Assembly (NCBI GenBank): GCA_965216585.1
Contig: CBDCGC010000003.1
Location: 1,798,001-1,862,000 of the forward strand
Source of the DNA: CADEER01 sp965216585
GTDB taxonomy: Bacteria > Desulfobacterota > Binatia > HRBIN30 > CADEER01
DNA: 64,000 nucleotides
Direction: 5' to 3'
A program made the position numbers and the translations under genes. The notes below the pieces were generated by a model. That model searched no databases, was not told where the DNA came from, and was given only the letters and a program-made list of their open reading frames with translations. Position 1 is the first letter of the stretch; each line of letters begins with the position of its first letter. Shown here piece after piece: positions 48,486-59,127 of this stretch.

Positions 48486-51263
48486 ATGGGTGGACGCACC
48501 AAGAGCAACGTAACCCCGGCCGCCCGCGGCAACACCGCCAGGCCGGCTCGCCGCGGAAAGCTGGTGTATTTCTTTGGCGACGGTCGCGCCGAAGGCCGCG
48601 CCTCGATGCGCGATCTGCTCGGCGGCAAGGGAGCCAACCTCGCCGAGATGGCTGGCCTCGGCCTACCGGTACCGCCGGGTTTCACCATCACGACCGAAGT
48701 GTGCACCTACTACCGGAGCCACGGCAGTCGCTATCCCAAGGCTCTGCGCAAAGATGTCGAGACGAGCCTGAGGAAGATGGAGAAGATCCTCGGCAAAGGC
48801 TTTGGCGATCCAGCCAACCCACTCCTGGTGTCGGTGCGCTCCGGAGCACGGGTATCGATGCCCGGCATGATGGACACGGTGCTGAACCTGGGCCTCAGCG
48901 CGTCCACCGTCGAAGGTTTGATCAAACAATCGGGGAACGCCCGCTTTGGCTACGACTGCTACCGGCGTTTCGTTCAGATGTTTGGCGACGTCGTACTCGG
49001 GTTGAAACCCGAGAGCGACGAAGAGAACGATCCCTTCGAGGAAATCATCGACGCCAAAAAGAGAGAACGCGATGTCGAGCTCGACACCGACCTCAGCGCC
49101 GAAGATCTGCGCCAACTCGCCGAGGAGTTCAAGGATCTCATCCACCGCCGTTTGAAGATCGATTTCCCCGACGATCCGCACGAACAACTGTGGGCCGCAA
49201 TCGATGCGGTGTTCGGCTCGTGGGACAACGCCCGCGCCATCACCTACCGCAAGCTCAACCGCATCGACGACGATTGGGGCACCGCGGTCAACGTCCAGGC
49301 CATGGTCTTCGGCAATCTCGGCGAAGACTGCGCAACCGGCGTCGCCTTCACGCGCAACCCCAGTGACGGCAGCAAGGGACTCTATGGCGAGTTTCTCGCC
49401 AACGCGCAGGGAGAAGACGTCGTCGCGGGGACTCGCACACCGCAGCAGATCACCCGCGCGACGTCGCTGGCACAAGCTCGCGCCAGTGAAACGTCCGCCG
49501 CCAATCGACTGCCGTCTCTCGAGGAGTCCATGCCCGGCTGCTTTCGCGACCTGCTCGGCGTCGCCAAGCAACTGGAGCTCCACTACCGCGACATGCAAGA
49601 CCTCGAGTTCACCATCGAGCGCGATCGCCTGTGGATGCTGCAAACCCGCAGCGGCAAACGCACCGCCGCCGCCGCCGTCAAGATCGCCGTCGACATGGTA
49701 GGTGAAGAACTGGTGTCTCGCAGTGACGCATTGTTGCGCGTTGCGCCGGCACAGCTCGACCAACTCCTCCACCCGCAGATCGACCCGCTCAGCCGACCCG
49801 AACCGATTGCCAAGGGACTGCCGGCATCGCCTGGTGCGGTCGCCGGCGAGGTCGTCTTTTCGGCGCAACAGGCAGAACAAGCCGCGGCGGCGGGGCGCAA
49901 GGTGATCCTCGTACGCATCGAGACGTCGCCGGAAGACATCAACGGGATGAACGCTGCGCAGGGAATCCTCACGGCGCGCGGCGGCATGACATCGCATGCC
50001 GCCGTCGTCGCCCGTGGCATGGGCAAGTGTTGCGTCGCCGGCTGCGGGGCTTTGAAGATCGACTACACTGCGCAGACGATCGAGATAGGCGAGTTGCGAA
50101 TCGAAGAAGGGGATTGGATCACGCTCGATGGCTCCAACGGCGAAGTCTACGCCGGCACCGTAGCGACGTCGGCACCCGAGATGGGAGGAGACTTCGCCAC
50201 GTTCATGAAGTGGGCCGACAGCTATCGGGAAATGAAAGTTCGCGCCAACGCCGACACGCCGCGCGATGCCGAGATCGCACGAACCTTTGGCGCCGAGGGC
50301 ATTGGCCTCTGCCGCACCGAGCACATGTTCTTCGACGACGATCGCATCGACATCGTTCGCGAGATGATCCTCGCCAGCGATGCCAGCGGGCGAGAGCGCG
50401 CACTGGCCAAGCTGTTGCCGATCCAGAAGATCGATTTCCTCGGCATCCTGCGCGCCATGGCCAACCTACCGGTGACGATCCGCCTTCTCGATCCGCCACT
50501 GCACGAGTTCCTCCCCCACTCCGAGACCGAGATCGAGACCCTGGCGGCCAAGCTCGGCGCCGACCCGACGCAGCTCAGCGCCTCGCTGGAAGCCCTCACT
50601 GAAGCCAACCCGATGCTGGGGCACCGCGGCTGCCGGCTGGCGATCACCTATCCGGAGATCTATCAGATGCAGGTGCGCGCGATCGGAGAAGCCGCCTGCG
50701 AGCTGCGGCGCGAAGGGCTCCGGGTTCTTCCCGAGATCATGATTCCCCTCGTCGGTCACGTTCGCGAGCTGGCCCTGCTGCGCGCCGAAACGCTCGAAGT
50801 CCTACGGCAGACCGCCAAGCGCTATCGGATGAAACTGTCGCTGCCGATCGGAACGATGATCGAGCTACCCCGCGCCGCGCTGACGGCGAGTGAGATTGCC
50901 AAAGAGGCCGACTTCTTTTCCTTTGGCACCAACGATCTGACGCAGACCGCGTTTGGTCTCAGTCGAGACGACAGCGGGCGCTTTCTGCCGGAGTACATCG
51001 AACGCGGCGTCTTCACCGAGGACCCTTTCGTATCGCTCGACGTCAACGGTGTCGGCGAGCTGGTGTCGTTGGCCAGTCAGCGAGGTCGCCAAAGCCAAAA
51101 GGGACTCAAGTTGGGACTCTGCGGTGAGCACGGCGGCGATCCCGCTTCGGTCGAGTTTTGCCATCGCATCGGCCTCGACTACGTCTCCTGCTCGCCTTAC
51201 CGCGTTCCGCTCGCTCGCCTCGCCGCCGCGCAGGCAGCTCTCGCGTCCGCAAAGAGGCGATGA
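48486..51263 (+). CDS. ppdK: Pyruvate, phosphate dikinase
   Basis: 925 residues from ATG 48486, 7 bases after glyQS. A basic 20-residue N-terminus precedes YFFGDGRAEGRASMRDLLGGKGANLAEMAGLGLPVPPGFTI (nucleotide-binding domain). The phospho-histidine is in GGMTSHAAVVARGMGK; the PEP/pyruvate barrel ends with the catalytic Cys in LGLCGEHGGDP. The enzyme interconverts pyruvate, ATP and phosphate with PEP, AMP and PPi. PPi-dependent glycolysis or gluconeogenesis is likely in this organism. Confidence 0.95.
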   Translation: MGGRTKSNVTPAARGNTARPARRGKLVYFFGDGRAEGRASMRDLLGGKGANLAEMAGLGLPVPPGFTITTEVCTYYRSHGSRYPKALRKDVETSLRKMEKILGKGFGDPANPLLVSVRSGARVSMPGMMDTVLNLGLSASTVEGLIKQSGNARFGYDCYRRFVQMFGDVVLGLKPESDEENDPFEEIIDAKKRERDVELDTDLSAEDLRQLAEEFKDLIHRRLKIDFPDDPHEQLWAAIDAVFGSWDNARAITYRKLNRIDDDWGTAVNVQAMVFGNLGEDCATGVAFTRNPSDGSKGLYGEFLANAQGEDVVAGTRTPQQITRATSLAQARASETSAANRLPSLEESMPGCFRDLLGVAKQLELHYRDMQDLEFTIERDRLWMLQTRSGKRTAAAAVKIAVDMVGEELVSRSDALLRVAPAQLDQLLHPQIDPLSRPEPIAKGLPASPGAVAGEVVFSAQQAEQAAAAGRKVILVRIETSPEDINGMNAAQGILTARGGMTSHAAVVARGMGKCCVAGCGALKIDYTAQTIEIGELRIEEGDWITLDGSNGEVYAGTVATSAPEMGGDFATFMKWADSYREMKVRANADTPRDAEIARTFGAEGIGLCRTEHMFFDDDRIDIVREMILASDASGRERALAKLLPIQKIDFLGILRAMANLPVTIRLLDPPLHEFLPHSETEIETLAAKLGADPTQLSASLEALTEANPMLGHRGCRLAITYPEIYQMQVRAIGEAACELRREGLRVLPEIMIPLVGHVRELALLRAETLEVLRQTAKRYRMKLSLPIGTMIELPRAALTASEIAKEADFFSFGTNDLTQTAFGLSRDDSGRFLPEYIERGVFTEDPFVSLDVNGVGELVSLASQRGRQSQKGLKLGLCGEHGGDPASVEFCHRIGLDYVSCSPYRVPLARLAAAQAALASAKRR

Positions 51264-52114
51264 AGGCACAACCGCCGCTGAGCGCCCGCACGCGCACCAT
51301 CGGCATCTTTGGCGACCCGGTCGATCACAGTCGATCGCCGGCCATGCACAACGCCGCCTTTGCGGCGCTCGGGCTCGACTACCGCTATCTCGCATTCCGC
51401 GTCGACGCCGAGCAACTCAGAGCCGCCACACACTCCATTCGCGCGCTCGGCTTGCGCGGCGTCAACGTAACCGTACCGCACAAAGAGAAAATCCGCCGCT
51501 ATCTCGACACGACCAGCGATCTCGCCGAGACGGTGGGCGCGGTCAACACCGTGATCAACCGCGACGGTGAGCTGCACGGCGACAACACCGACGTTTTCGG
51601 CTTCGTGCAATCACTGCGTGCGAAGCGCGTGCGCCTGCGCGGGCAACGCGCCCTCGTCATAGGTGCGGGCGGTACGGCGCGCGCCGTCCTCTGCGGCCTC
51701 CAACAGCTCGCTACCGGCGAAGTCCTGTTGGCGAATCGAACCCGAGCCCGCGCGCAGCGCCTGTTGCGCGACCTCGAGGCTCATCGTCCAAGCTGCCGTG
51801 TCATTTCTCTCGACGATCTCCGGCGCGACGCAACGCTCGCTGGCGTCGCTCTCGTCGTCAACACGACGTCGCTTGGTTGGCGTGGAGAGCGCTTCCCGAG
51901 CCTTGCGATACGCGCAAGCAAAGCGCAGTGCCTCTTCTACGACATGGCCTACGGGCGTTCGACCGATTTCCTCCGGCACGCTGCAAAAGCGCGAAGGCAG
52001 CATTGTGACGGCAGCGAGATGTTGATCTTGCAGGCTGCCCGCTCCTTTACGTTGTGGACCGGACGCAGAGCACCCATCGCAGCAATGCGCAAAGCGTTCA
52101 TCAATAATTATTGA
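51260..52114 (+). CDS. aroE: Shikimate dehydrogenase
   Basis: 284 residues; the ATG overlaps the ppdK stop (ATGA, 51260-51263), so translation is probably coupled. Substrate loop FGDPVDHSRSPAMHNAAF, catalytic Lys in NVTVPHKEKIRRYLD, Asp in GDNTDVFGFV, Rossmann GAGGTARAVLCGL. Reduces 3-dehydroshikimate to shikimate with NADPH. The stop lies inside a 12-bp palindrome (CAATAATTATTG) just before the pilB promoter. Confidence 0.94.
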   Translation: MKAQPPLSARTRTIGIFGDPVDHSRSPAMHNAAFAALGLDYRYLAFRVDAEQLRAATHSIRALGLRGVNVTVPHKEKIRRYLDTTSDLAETVGAVNTVINRDGELHGDNTDVFGFVQSLRAKRVRLRGQRALVIGAGGTARAVLCGLQQLATGEVLLANRTRARAQRLLRDLEAHRPSCRVISLDDLRRDATLAGVALVVNTTSLGWRGERFPSLAIRASKAQCLFYDMAYGRSTDFLRHAAKARRQHCDGSEMLILQAARSFTLWTGRRAPIAAMRKAFINNY

Positions 52115-52144
52115 ATTGACAGAGTGTAAGACCGCGGCTAGCCT
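52102..52144 (+). promoter_or_regulatory. Sigma-70 promoter of pilB with an AT palindrome upstream
   Basis: TTGACA (52116-52121), a 17-base spacer, then TAGCCT (52139-52144). The 12-base palindrome CAATAATTATTG (52102-52113) ends two bases before the -35 box and overlaps the end of aroE. It may be an UP element or operator. A near-identical ATAATT...TTGACA arrangement precedes the minor-pilin operon. Confidence 0.5.
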
Positions 52145-52176
52145 CGCTTCTCGTCCGCCGTTCAGGTCTCACACTC

Positions 52177-53874
52177 ATGAGCACGCGCCTTGGAGAGTTA
52201 CTGGTAAAACGAGGGCTGATCACCTCCGATCTGCTCGAAAACGCAACCAGCAAGGAACGCGAAGGATCGAGCGCTCTCTGTCAGATCCTGGTCGAGGACA
52301 ATCTCCTCAGCGACGCCGATCTGACCGCATTTCTGCAGCGCGAATACCGCTTGCCGCTGGTCGATCCGGCGGTCATGGACGTGCCAACCGAAATTGCGCG
52401 CCTGGTGCCTCCGTTGATCGCCAAACGGCACCACCTGGTGCCCATCAGTCTATCCGGATCGACGCTGACCTTGGCAATGTCGGATCCGTCCAATCTCGGC
52501 GCCATCAACGAAATCAAGTTTCTCACCGGCTACGACATCAAAGTCGCCATCGCGACGACGAGCTCGGTTACGCAGGCAATTCAGGAGTTCTACGACGAGA
52601 GCTCCGACTACAGCGAAGTGCTGGCCGACATTCAGGGGGACGATGTCGAGGTCGTTCAAGAGGACGACGACATCGACCTCAGCGAGCTCGAACGCTCGAC
52701 CGAAGACGCACCCGTCGTCCGCCTCGTCAACGCCATTCTAACCAGTGCCATCAAGCGCAAGGCGAGCGACATCCACATCGAGCCGTTCGAAAAGATGTTC
52801 CGCGTCCGTTTTCGCGTCGACGGCGTACTCGAAGAAATCATGAAGCCACCGCTGAAGCTCAAGAACGCCATCACCTCGCGAATCAAAGTGATGTCTTCGC
52901 TGGACATCGCCGAACGGCGGCTGCCGCAAGACGGTCGCATCAAGCTCAAGTTCGGCGCCGGGCAGGACATGGATTTCCGCGTCTCCGTGTTGCCGACGAT
53001 TTTCGGCGAAAAGATCGTCTTGCGACTGCTCGACAAATCGAACTTGCAACTCGACATGACCAAGCTCGGCTTCGACGAGCAGGCGCTCAAGGATTTCCAG
53101 GAGTCGATCTACAAGCCGTTCGGCATGGTCCTGGTCACCGGCCCGACCGGCAGCGGTAAGACGACGACGCTGTATTCGGCGCTCGCCGAGCTCAACAAGG
53201 CGACGCTCAACATCTCGACCGCTGAAGATCCCGTCGAGTACAATCTGGTCGGTATCAACCAGATTCAGATTCACGAAGACATCGGGTTGAACTTCGCCAA
53301 CGCCCTGCGGTCCTTCCTGCGCCAGGATCCAGACATCATCATGGTCGGTGAGGTGCGCGACTTCGAAACCGCGGAGATCGCCATCAAGGCGGCGCTGACC
53401 GGGCACTTGGTGTTGAGCACCTTGCACACCAACGACGCGCCGTCGACGATCAATCGTCTGTTGAACATGGGCGTAGAGCCCTTTCTCGTCGCTTCATCGG
53501 TCAACCTCGTGCTCGCCCAACGTCTGGCGCGCCTCATCTGCGACGTCTGTCGCGAGCCGGCCGAGGTGCCGATCCAGGCACTCATCGAGCTCGGCATGAC
53601 ACGCGAGGTCGCATCGCAATCGAAGACCTTTCGCGGCGCCGGCTGTTCGTCTTGCGGCGGAACGGGGTATCGCGGGCGCGTCGCCCTCTACGAAGTGATG
53701 CCGATCAGCGAAGAAATCCGCGAGCTCATCCTCAACGGCGGTTCGGCGACCGAGATCAAGAGCAAGGCAGCCGAGCTCGGCATGTTGACGTTGCGGCAAG
53801 CCGGTCTGCAAAAAATGGCGCAAGGCATGACGACGATGGAAGAAGTGATGCGCGTCACCATCGCCGACGACTGA
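52177..53874 (+). CDS. pilB: Type IV pilus assembly ATPase PilB
   Basis: 565 residues. N-terminal MshEN/T2SSE_N domain (TRLGELLVKRGLITSDLLENA). ATPase core: GPTGSGKTTTLYSALAELNKATLNISTAEDPVEYNLVGINQIQ (Walker A and Asp box), RQDPDIIMVGEVRDFETAEIAIKAALTGHLVLSTLHTNDAPSTINRL (Walker B and His box). Zinc tetra-cysteine CDVC...CSSCGG near the end, as in PilB/GspE. Cytoplasmic motor that drives pilin polymerisation. No pilT retraction gene lies in the window. Confidence 0.94.
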   Translation: MSTRLGELLVKRGLITSDLLENATSKEREGSSALCQILVEDNLLSDADLTAFLQREYRLPLVDPAVMDVPTEIARLVPPLIAKRHHLVPISLSGSTLTLAMSDPSNLGAINEIKFLTGYDIKVAIATTSSVTQAIQEFYDESSDYSEVLADIQGDDVEVVQEDDDIDLSELERSTEDAPVVRLVNAILTSAIKRKASDIHIEPFEKMFRVRFRVDGVLEEIMKPPLKLKNAITSRIKVMSSLDIAERRLPQDGRIKLKFGAGQDMDFRVSVLPTIFGEKIVLRLLDKSNLQLDMTKLGFDEQALKDFQESIYKPFGMVLVTGPTGSGKTTTLYSALAELNKATLNISTAEDPVEYNLVGINQIQIHEDIGLNFANALRSFLRQDPDIIMVGEVRDFETAEIAIKAALTGHLVLSTLHTNDAPSTINRLLNMGVEPFLVASSVNLVLAQRLARLICDVCREPAEVPIQALIELGMTREVASQSKTFRGAGCSSCGGTGYRGRVALYEVMPISEEIRELILNGGSATEIKSKAAELGMLTLRQAGLQKMAQGMTTMEEVMRVTIADD

Positions 53875-54161
53875 GCGAGCACCCGGCCCGATAGCCGACG
53901 CGCCAGCCAACGGCCGCAGGGCTCGCAACGCAGCGCATATGTGGTACAATACTTGTGCAGTATCACGCCATCGTGCAGCGCCACATTCTTGCACGCAGCC
54001 TCGCCGAGTTGCCGATTTGCCCAAGCGATCCGAGCATCTCGCAGGGCAGGTTGTTGAGAAAGAGTGAGCGGATCCAGCTGGCATACCATATGCTTGCTCA
54101 ACTCAGGGGTAGGTGGAGCCGGGTGGACGTGGTTATTCTCGACGAGACAGGAGAGTGAGGG
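53875..54161. other. Gap between pilB and pilC
   Basis: 287 bases. Besides the sigma-54-like promoter below, it holds TACAAT (53945-53950) overlapping a small dyad ATACT-TGTGC-AGTAT (53949-53963), which may be a second promoter or a hairpin. No convincing ORF. Confidence 0.3.
54079..54094 (+). promoter_or_regulatory. Candidate sigma-54 promoter upstream of pilC
   Basis: TGGCATACCATATGCT: GG (54080-54081) and GC (54092-54093) are exactly 10 bases apart, the required spacing. The -12 part is TATGC rather than TTGC. It lies 68 bases before the pilC ATG, which opens the run pilC-pilSR hybrid. Confidence 0.45.
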
Positions 54162-55382
54162 ATGGCGGTATTTCGGTGGCAAGGGGTCAGCCCGCGCGGT
54201 GAAACGATCGGCGGGGAGATGGAGGCACCGACGCGCGACGCCGTGCTGGCCAAGCTGCGCTCGCAGCGCATTCAGCCCTTGCCCGACAAGATCAAAGAAC
54301 GGGGTAAGGGTCTCGATCGGGATATCACGATTCCCGGCTTCGGCGACAAGGTCAAGCAAAAGGATGTCGTCATCTTCACCCGCCAGCTCGGCACCATGAT
54401 CGACGCCGGTTTGCCGATCGTGCAGTCGCTCGACATTCTGGCCGAACAGTCAGAGAGCAAGCCATTTCGCAAGGTCATCCGCGAGCTCAAGGATGACGTC
54501 GAATCGGGCTCTACCTTCGCCGAGTCCTTGAAGAAGCACCCGAAAATCTTCGACGACCTTTTCATCAACATGATCGCGGCCGGCGAGGTCGGCGGTATTC
54601 TCGATACGATTCTCCAGCGCCTTTCCGAGTATCTGGAGAAGTCGATGAAGTTGAAGGCGAAGATCCGCGGCGCGATGATCTACCCAGCAACGATCATCAC
54701 CGTAGCGGTTGGCGTTACGACCGTTCTGTTGATCTGGGTGATCCCGGTGTTCTCCGAGCTATTTTCGAGCTTCGGCCAGGAGTTGCCCGGGCCAACACAG
54801 TTCGTCATCAACCTATCGAACTTCACCATCGCCTACTTTCCGTACATCATCGCCGTCGTCGTCTCGATTTTCGTTGGTCTCAGGCAAGTCTACCGAACCG
54901 AAAGCGGGCGATTGCGTATGGATCAAATGGCCCTGCAGTTTCCCGTTTTTGGCGAGCTGCTGCGCAAGTCGGCGATCGCACGATTCACGCGCACCCTGAG
55001 CACCCTGGTTTCTTCAGGTGTGCCAATCCTGGATGCGCTGCTCATCACGGCGCGAACGTCGGGGAACAAGATCATCGAACGCGCCATCCTCGCGACGCGC
55101 ACGAGCATCAGTGAGGGAAACACGATCTCCGGCCCGTTGATCGAGAGCGGCGTCTTCCCGCCGATGGTCTGTCACATGATCTCGGTTGGCGAATCGACCG
55201 GTGCGCTCGATTCCATGCTGCAGAAAATCGCCGAGTTCTATGAGGACGAGGTCGACAACATGGTCGCCAACCTGACGACCTTGATGGAGCCGATGGTGAT
55301 CTTGATTCTCGGCGTCATCATTGGTGGGCTGGTGATCTCGATGTACCTGCCGATCTTCAAACTCGGTTCGGTGATCAGCTGA
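54162..55382 (+). CDS. pilC: Type IV pilus inner-membrane platform protein PilC
   Basis: 406 residues with GAGGG shortly before the ATG. Two T2SF domains: KQKDVVIFTRQLGTMIDAGLPIVQSLDILAEQ and, in the second half, AIARFTRTLSTLVSSGVPILDALLITARTSGNKIIE. Three membrane segments (around 171-196, 219-240 and near the end, MEPMVILILGVIIGGLVISMYLPIFKL). The partner of PilB at the base of the pilus. Ends 3 bases before the next ATG. Confidence 0.94.
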   Translation: MAVFRWQGVSPRGETIGGEMEAPTRDAVLAKLRSQRIQPLPDKIKERGKGLDRDITIPGFGDKVKQKDVVIFTRQLGTMIDAGLPIVQSLDILAEQSESKPFRKVIRELKDDVESGSTFAESLKKHPKIFDDLFINMIAAGEVGGILDTILQRLSEYLEKSMKLKAKIRGAMIYPATIITVAVGVTTVLLIWVIPVFSELFSSFGQELPGPTQFVINLSNFTIAYFPYIIAVVVSIFVGLRQVYRTESGRLRMDQMALQFPVFGELLRKSAIARFTRTLSTLVSSGVPILDALLITARTSGNKIIERAILATRTSISEGNTISGPLIESGVFPPMVCHMISVGESTGALDSMLQKIAEFYEDEVDNMVANLTTLMEPMVILILGVIIGGLVISMYLPIFKLGSVIS

Positions 55383-55385
55383 GCC

Positions 55386-57476
<2,091 letters not shown>

Positions 57477-57503
57477 TCCCCCCGCCCTCTGGCCGACGAT
57501 GGT

Positions 57504-57530
57504 GTGACAAGCCGTGCCGCAATTTGTCAC
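57504..57530 (+). promoter_or_regulatory. Inverted-repeat upstream activating site of pilA (candidate)
   Basis: GTGACAA (57504-57510) and TTGTCAC (57524-57530) are perfect inverted copies with a 13-base spacer, centres 20 bases (two helical turns) apart. They lie about 75-100 bases before the -24 element, a usual place for an enhancer-binding protein site. The hybrid regulator encoded next door is the natural candidate. Confidence 0.6.
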
Positions 57531-57604
57531 TCCGTACCGATCGCGCCAAACTTTGCCCCATTTCACACCGGATTCAGTGTTTTCTGGCCATCACCCACTC
57601 CGGT

Positions 57605-57620
57605 TGGCACGCCCCCTGCA
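57605..57620 (+). promoter_or_regulatory. Sigma-54 promoter of pilA
   Basis: TTGGCACGCCCCCTGCA: GG (57606-57607) and GC (57618-57619) are separated by exactly 10 bases; TGGCACG matches the -24 consensus perfectly. Start would be near 57631, giving a leader of about 95 bases before the pilA ATG. Confidence 0.8.
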
Positions 57621-57725
57621 GGAATAAAAAGGCAAGCGCGACACGGAGTCGCCAGGAATTGAACTCTCACGTTAACCCGGCCCCCCGGCCACAAACCCAC
57701 TCATCTTTTAGAAGGAGGCAACAAA

Positions 57726-58088
57726 ATGAAGGCAATCACGAAGAACAACAAGGGTTTCACCCTCATCGAGCTGCTGGTCGTCGTAGCGATCATCGGCATC
57801 CTCGCCGCCATCGCGATCCCGCAGTTCGCTGCGTACCGCGCACGCGGTTTCGACGCCCAGGCGCAGTCCGATCTCCGCAATGCCGCGACCGCCGAGGAAG
57901 CGTACTACGCCACGAATCTGACGTATGTCAGCTGCACCGATGCCGCTTGCGTAGGTGCCCTTCCTGGCTTCAGACTGTCAACCGGCGTCGCCATCACAAT
58001 GACCGCCGTCGCTCCGCCGAATGCCTCGTTCTCGGGGACATCCTCGCACCCGGACGGCACCGGCGCCACTTTCAACCACACCAGCTAA
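57726..58088 (+). CDS. pilA: Short type IV major pilin
   Basis: 120 residues; AGGAGG 8 bases before the ATG. Prepilin leader MKAITKNNKG is cut before the Phe of GFTLIELLVVVAIIGILAAIAIPQF (E5 of the mature protein present). The mature part is 110 residues, intermediate between the 61-residue Geobacter pilin and full-length pilins. In mature numbering the aromatic residues fall at 1, 24, 27, 32, 50/51 and 57, the same places as in Geobacter PilA. Two Cys (SC and AC, residues 59 and 64 of the mature protein) could form a small disulfide loop. The segment after residue 70 is Ser/Thr/Pro-rich and lacks the usual D-region. Confidence 0.92.
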   Translation: MKAITKNNKGFTLIELLVVVAIIGILAAIAIPQFAAYRARGFDAQAQSDLRNAATAEEAYYATNLTYVSCTDAACVGALPGFRLSTGVAITMTAVAPPNASFSGTSSHPDGTGATFNHTS

Positions 58089-58090
58089 CA

Positions 58091-58145
58091 GCGCTCTTTC
58101 GAGCGCGACCGTGGGGGAGGGCCTTGGCCCTCCCCCATTTTTTTT
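58091..58145 (+). terminator. Two tandem hairpins and U-run after pilA
   Basis: GCGCTC-TTTC-GAGCGC (58091-58106) is followed by a second, very strong stem TGGGGGAGGGCC / GGCCCTCCCCCA (58112-58123 with 58126-58137) and eight T residues (58138-58145). A textbook intrinsic terminator; the first hairpin may protect the abundant pilin mRNA. Confidence 0.9.
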
Positions 58146-58171
58146 GACATGGGAGAACTTGGTCTTAGGTT
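58144..58171 (+). promoter_or_regulatory. Candidate sigma-70 promoter of the TPR/ABC operon
   Basis: TTGACA (58144-58149), 16-base spacer, TAGGTT (58166-58171). The -35 box begins inside the U-run of the pilA terminator, which would let the downstream genes be expressed independently of pilA. Confidence 0.4.
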
Positions 58172-58197
58172 GGGATCGAACACCTTCGAGCTTCACC

Positions 58198-59088
58198 ATG
58201 AAACGGTTCAGCGTACTCGCCGTACTTCTACTCTTCACGACCCTCGCCACCGGTACAATCCGTACGACCTTGGACGATCGAGCCGCACACCACGGCGAGG
58301 ACGAACCGATCTACCTCCCCCACGCCGACCTTCTTCGCCCGTTGACGCTCGGCTACCACAACGCTTTCGCCGATGTCCTATGGTTCCGGACCATCAACTA
58401 CTTCGGCAAACACTACCGAGGGGATCGCAACTACCGGTGGCTGAGCTACATGTGCGATCTGGTAACCGACCTCGATCCACTCTTCGAAGACGTTTATGAG
58501 TTCGGCGGTGTCATTCTCCCGTGGGAAGCGGGCGACGTCGACGGCGGTTTGAAGCTCCTGGCAAAAGGCACAGCGGCGATCCAGGACTCGTGGCTGTTGG
58601 AGTACTACCTCGGCTTCTCGCATTTCTACTTTCGCGGCGACAAGGCCACGGCGGCCAAACACCTGGCCACGGCCGCACAGCTTCCGGACGCCCACGCCAC
58701 CGTAGCCAACCTCGCAGCCATCCTGACGAGAGAGTCGTCGGGTCCAGAGGCGACACTGGCCTTTCTGAGCTCGCTCGAGAAGGGCTCGGGTGCGACGAAT
58801 CTGCGAAGCGTCATAGAGAAGAACCTCGTCGAGACCGCAGCCGAATCCGCAATCGTGGAGCTGAACGAGGCGGTGGACTCGTACTACCGGTCCGCCCCAG
58901 AGCCGCTCCTCACTCTCGAAAGGTTGGTCGAGGCGGGTGTCATCGATCGGATTCCACGCGATCCCTTCGGCGGAAGGTTCATCCTCGGCACCGACGGGAA
59001 AGTTCGATCATCCACTGGAATGGAACCCAGCCGAACGCACGCTGGCCCGGCGCACGAGCAGGTTGGCAACCGCCCCGAAAATGAGTGA
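58198..59088 (+). CDS. Hypothetical signal-bearing TPR-like protein of the pilus cluster
   Basis: 296 residues from ATG 58198. N-terminal hydrophobic segment MKRFSVLAVLLLFTTLATG may be a signal or anchor. The body is helical with TPR-like pairs: LWFRTINYFGKHYRGDRNYRWLSYMCDLVTDLDPLF, LLEYYLGFSHFYFRGDKATAAKHLATAAQLP and ATLAFLSSLEKGSGATNL. The C-terminus contains IDRIPRDPFGGRFILGTDGKV, resembling the Ca-binding or G-domain end of pseudopilin-like proteins (DPFGG..). This end is also seen in short proteins near pilA of other deltaproteobacteria. It may help assembly or glycosylation of the pilus. Function unknown. Confidence 0.7.
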   Translation: MKRFSVLAVLLLFTTLATGTIRTTLDDRAAHHGEDEPIYLPHADLLRPLTLGYHNAFADVLWFRTINYFGKHYRGDRNYRWLSYMCDLVTDLDPLFEDVYEFGGVILPWEAGDVDGGLKLLAKGTAAIQDSWLLEYYLGFSHFYFRGDKATAAKHLATAAQLPDAHATVANLAAILTRESSGPEATLAFLSSLEKGSGATNLRSVIEKNLVETAAESAIVELNEAVDSYYRSAPEPLLTLERLVEAGVIDRIPRDPFGGRFILGTDGKVRSSTGMEPSRTHAGPAHEQVGNRPENE

Positions 59089-59127
59089 AGGGTTTCACAT
59101 GAAAGACTTCCACGGGGCTCCCAGACC

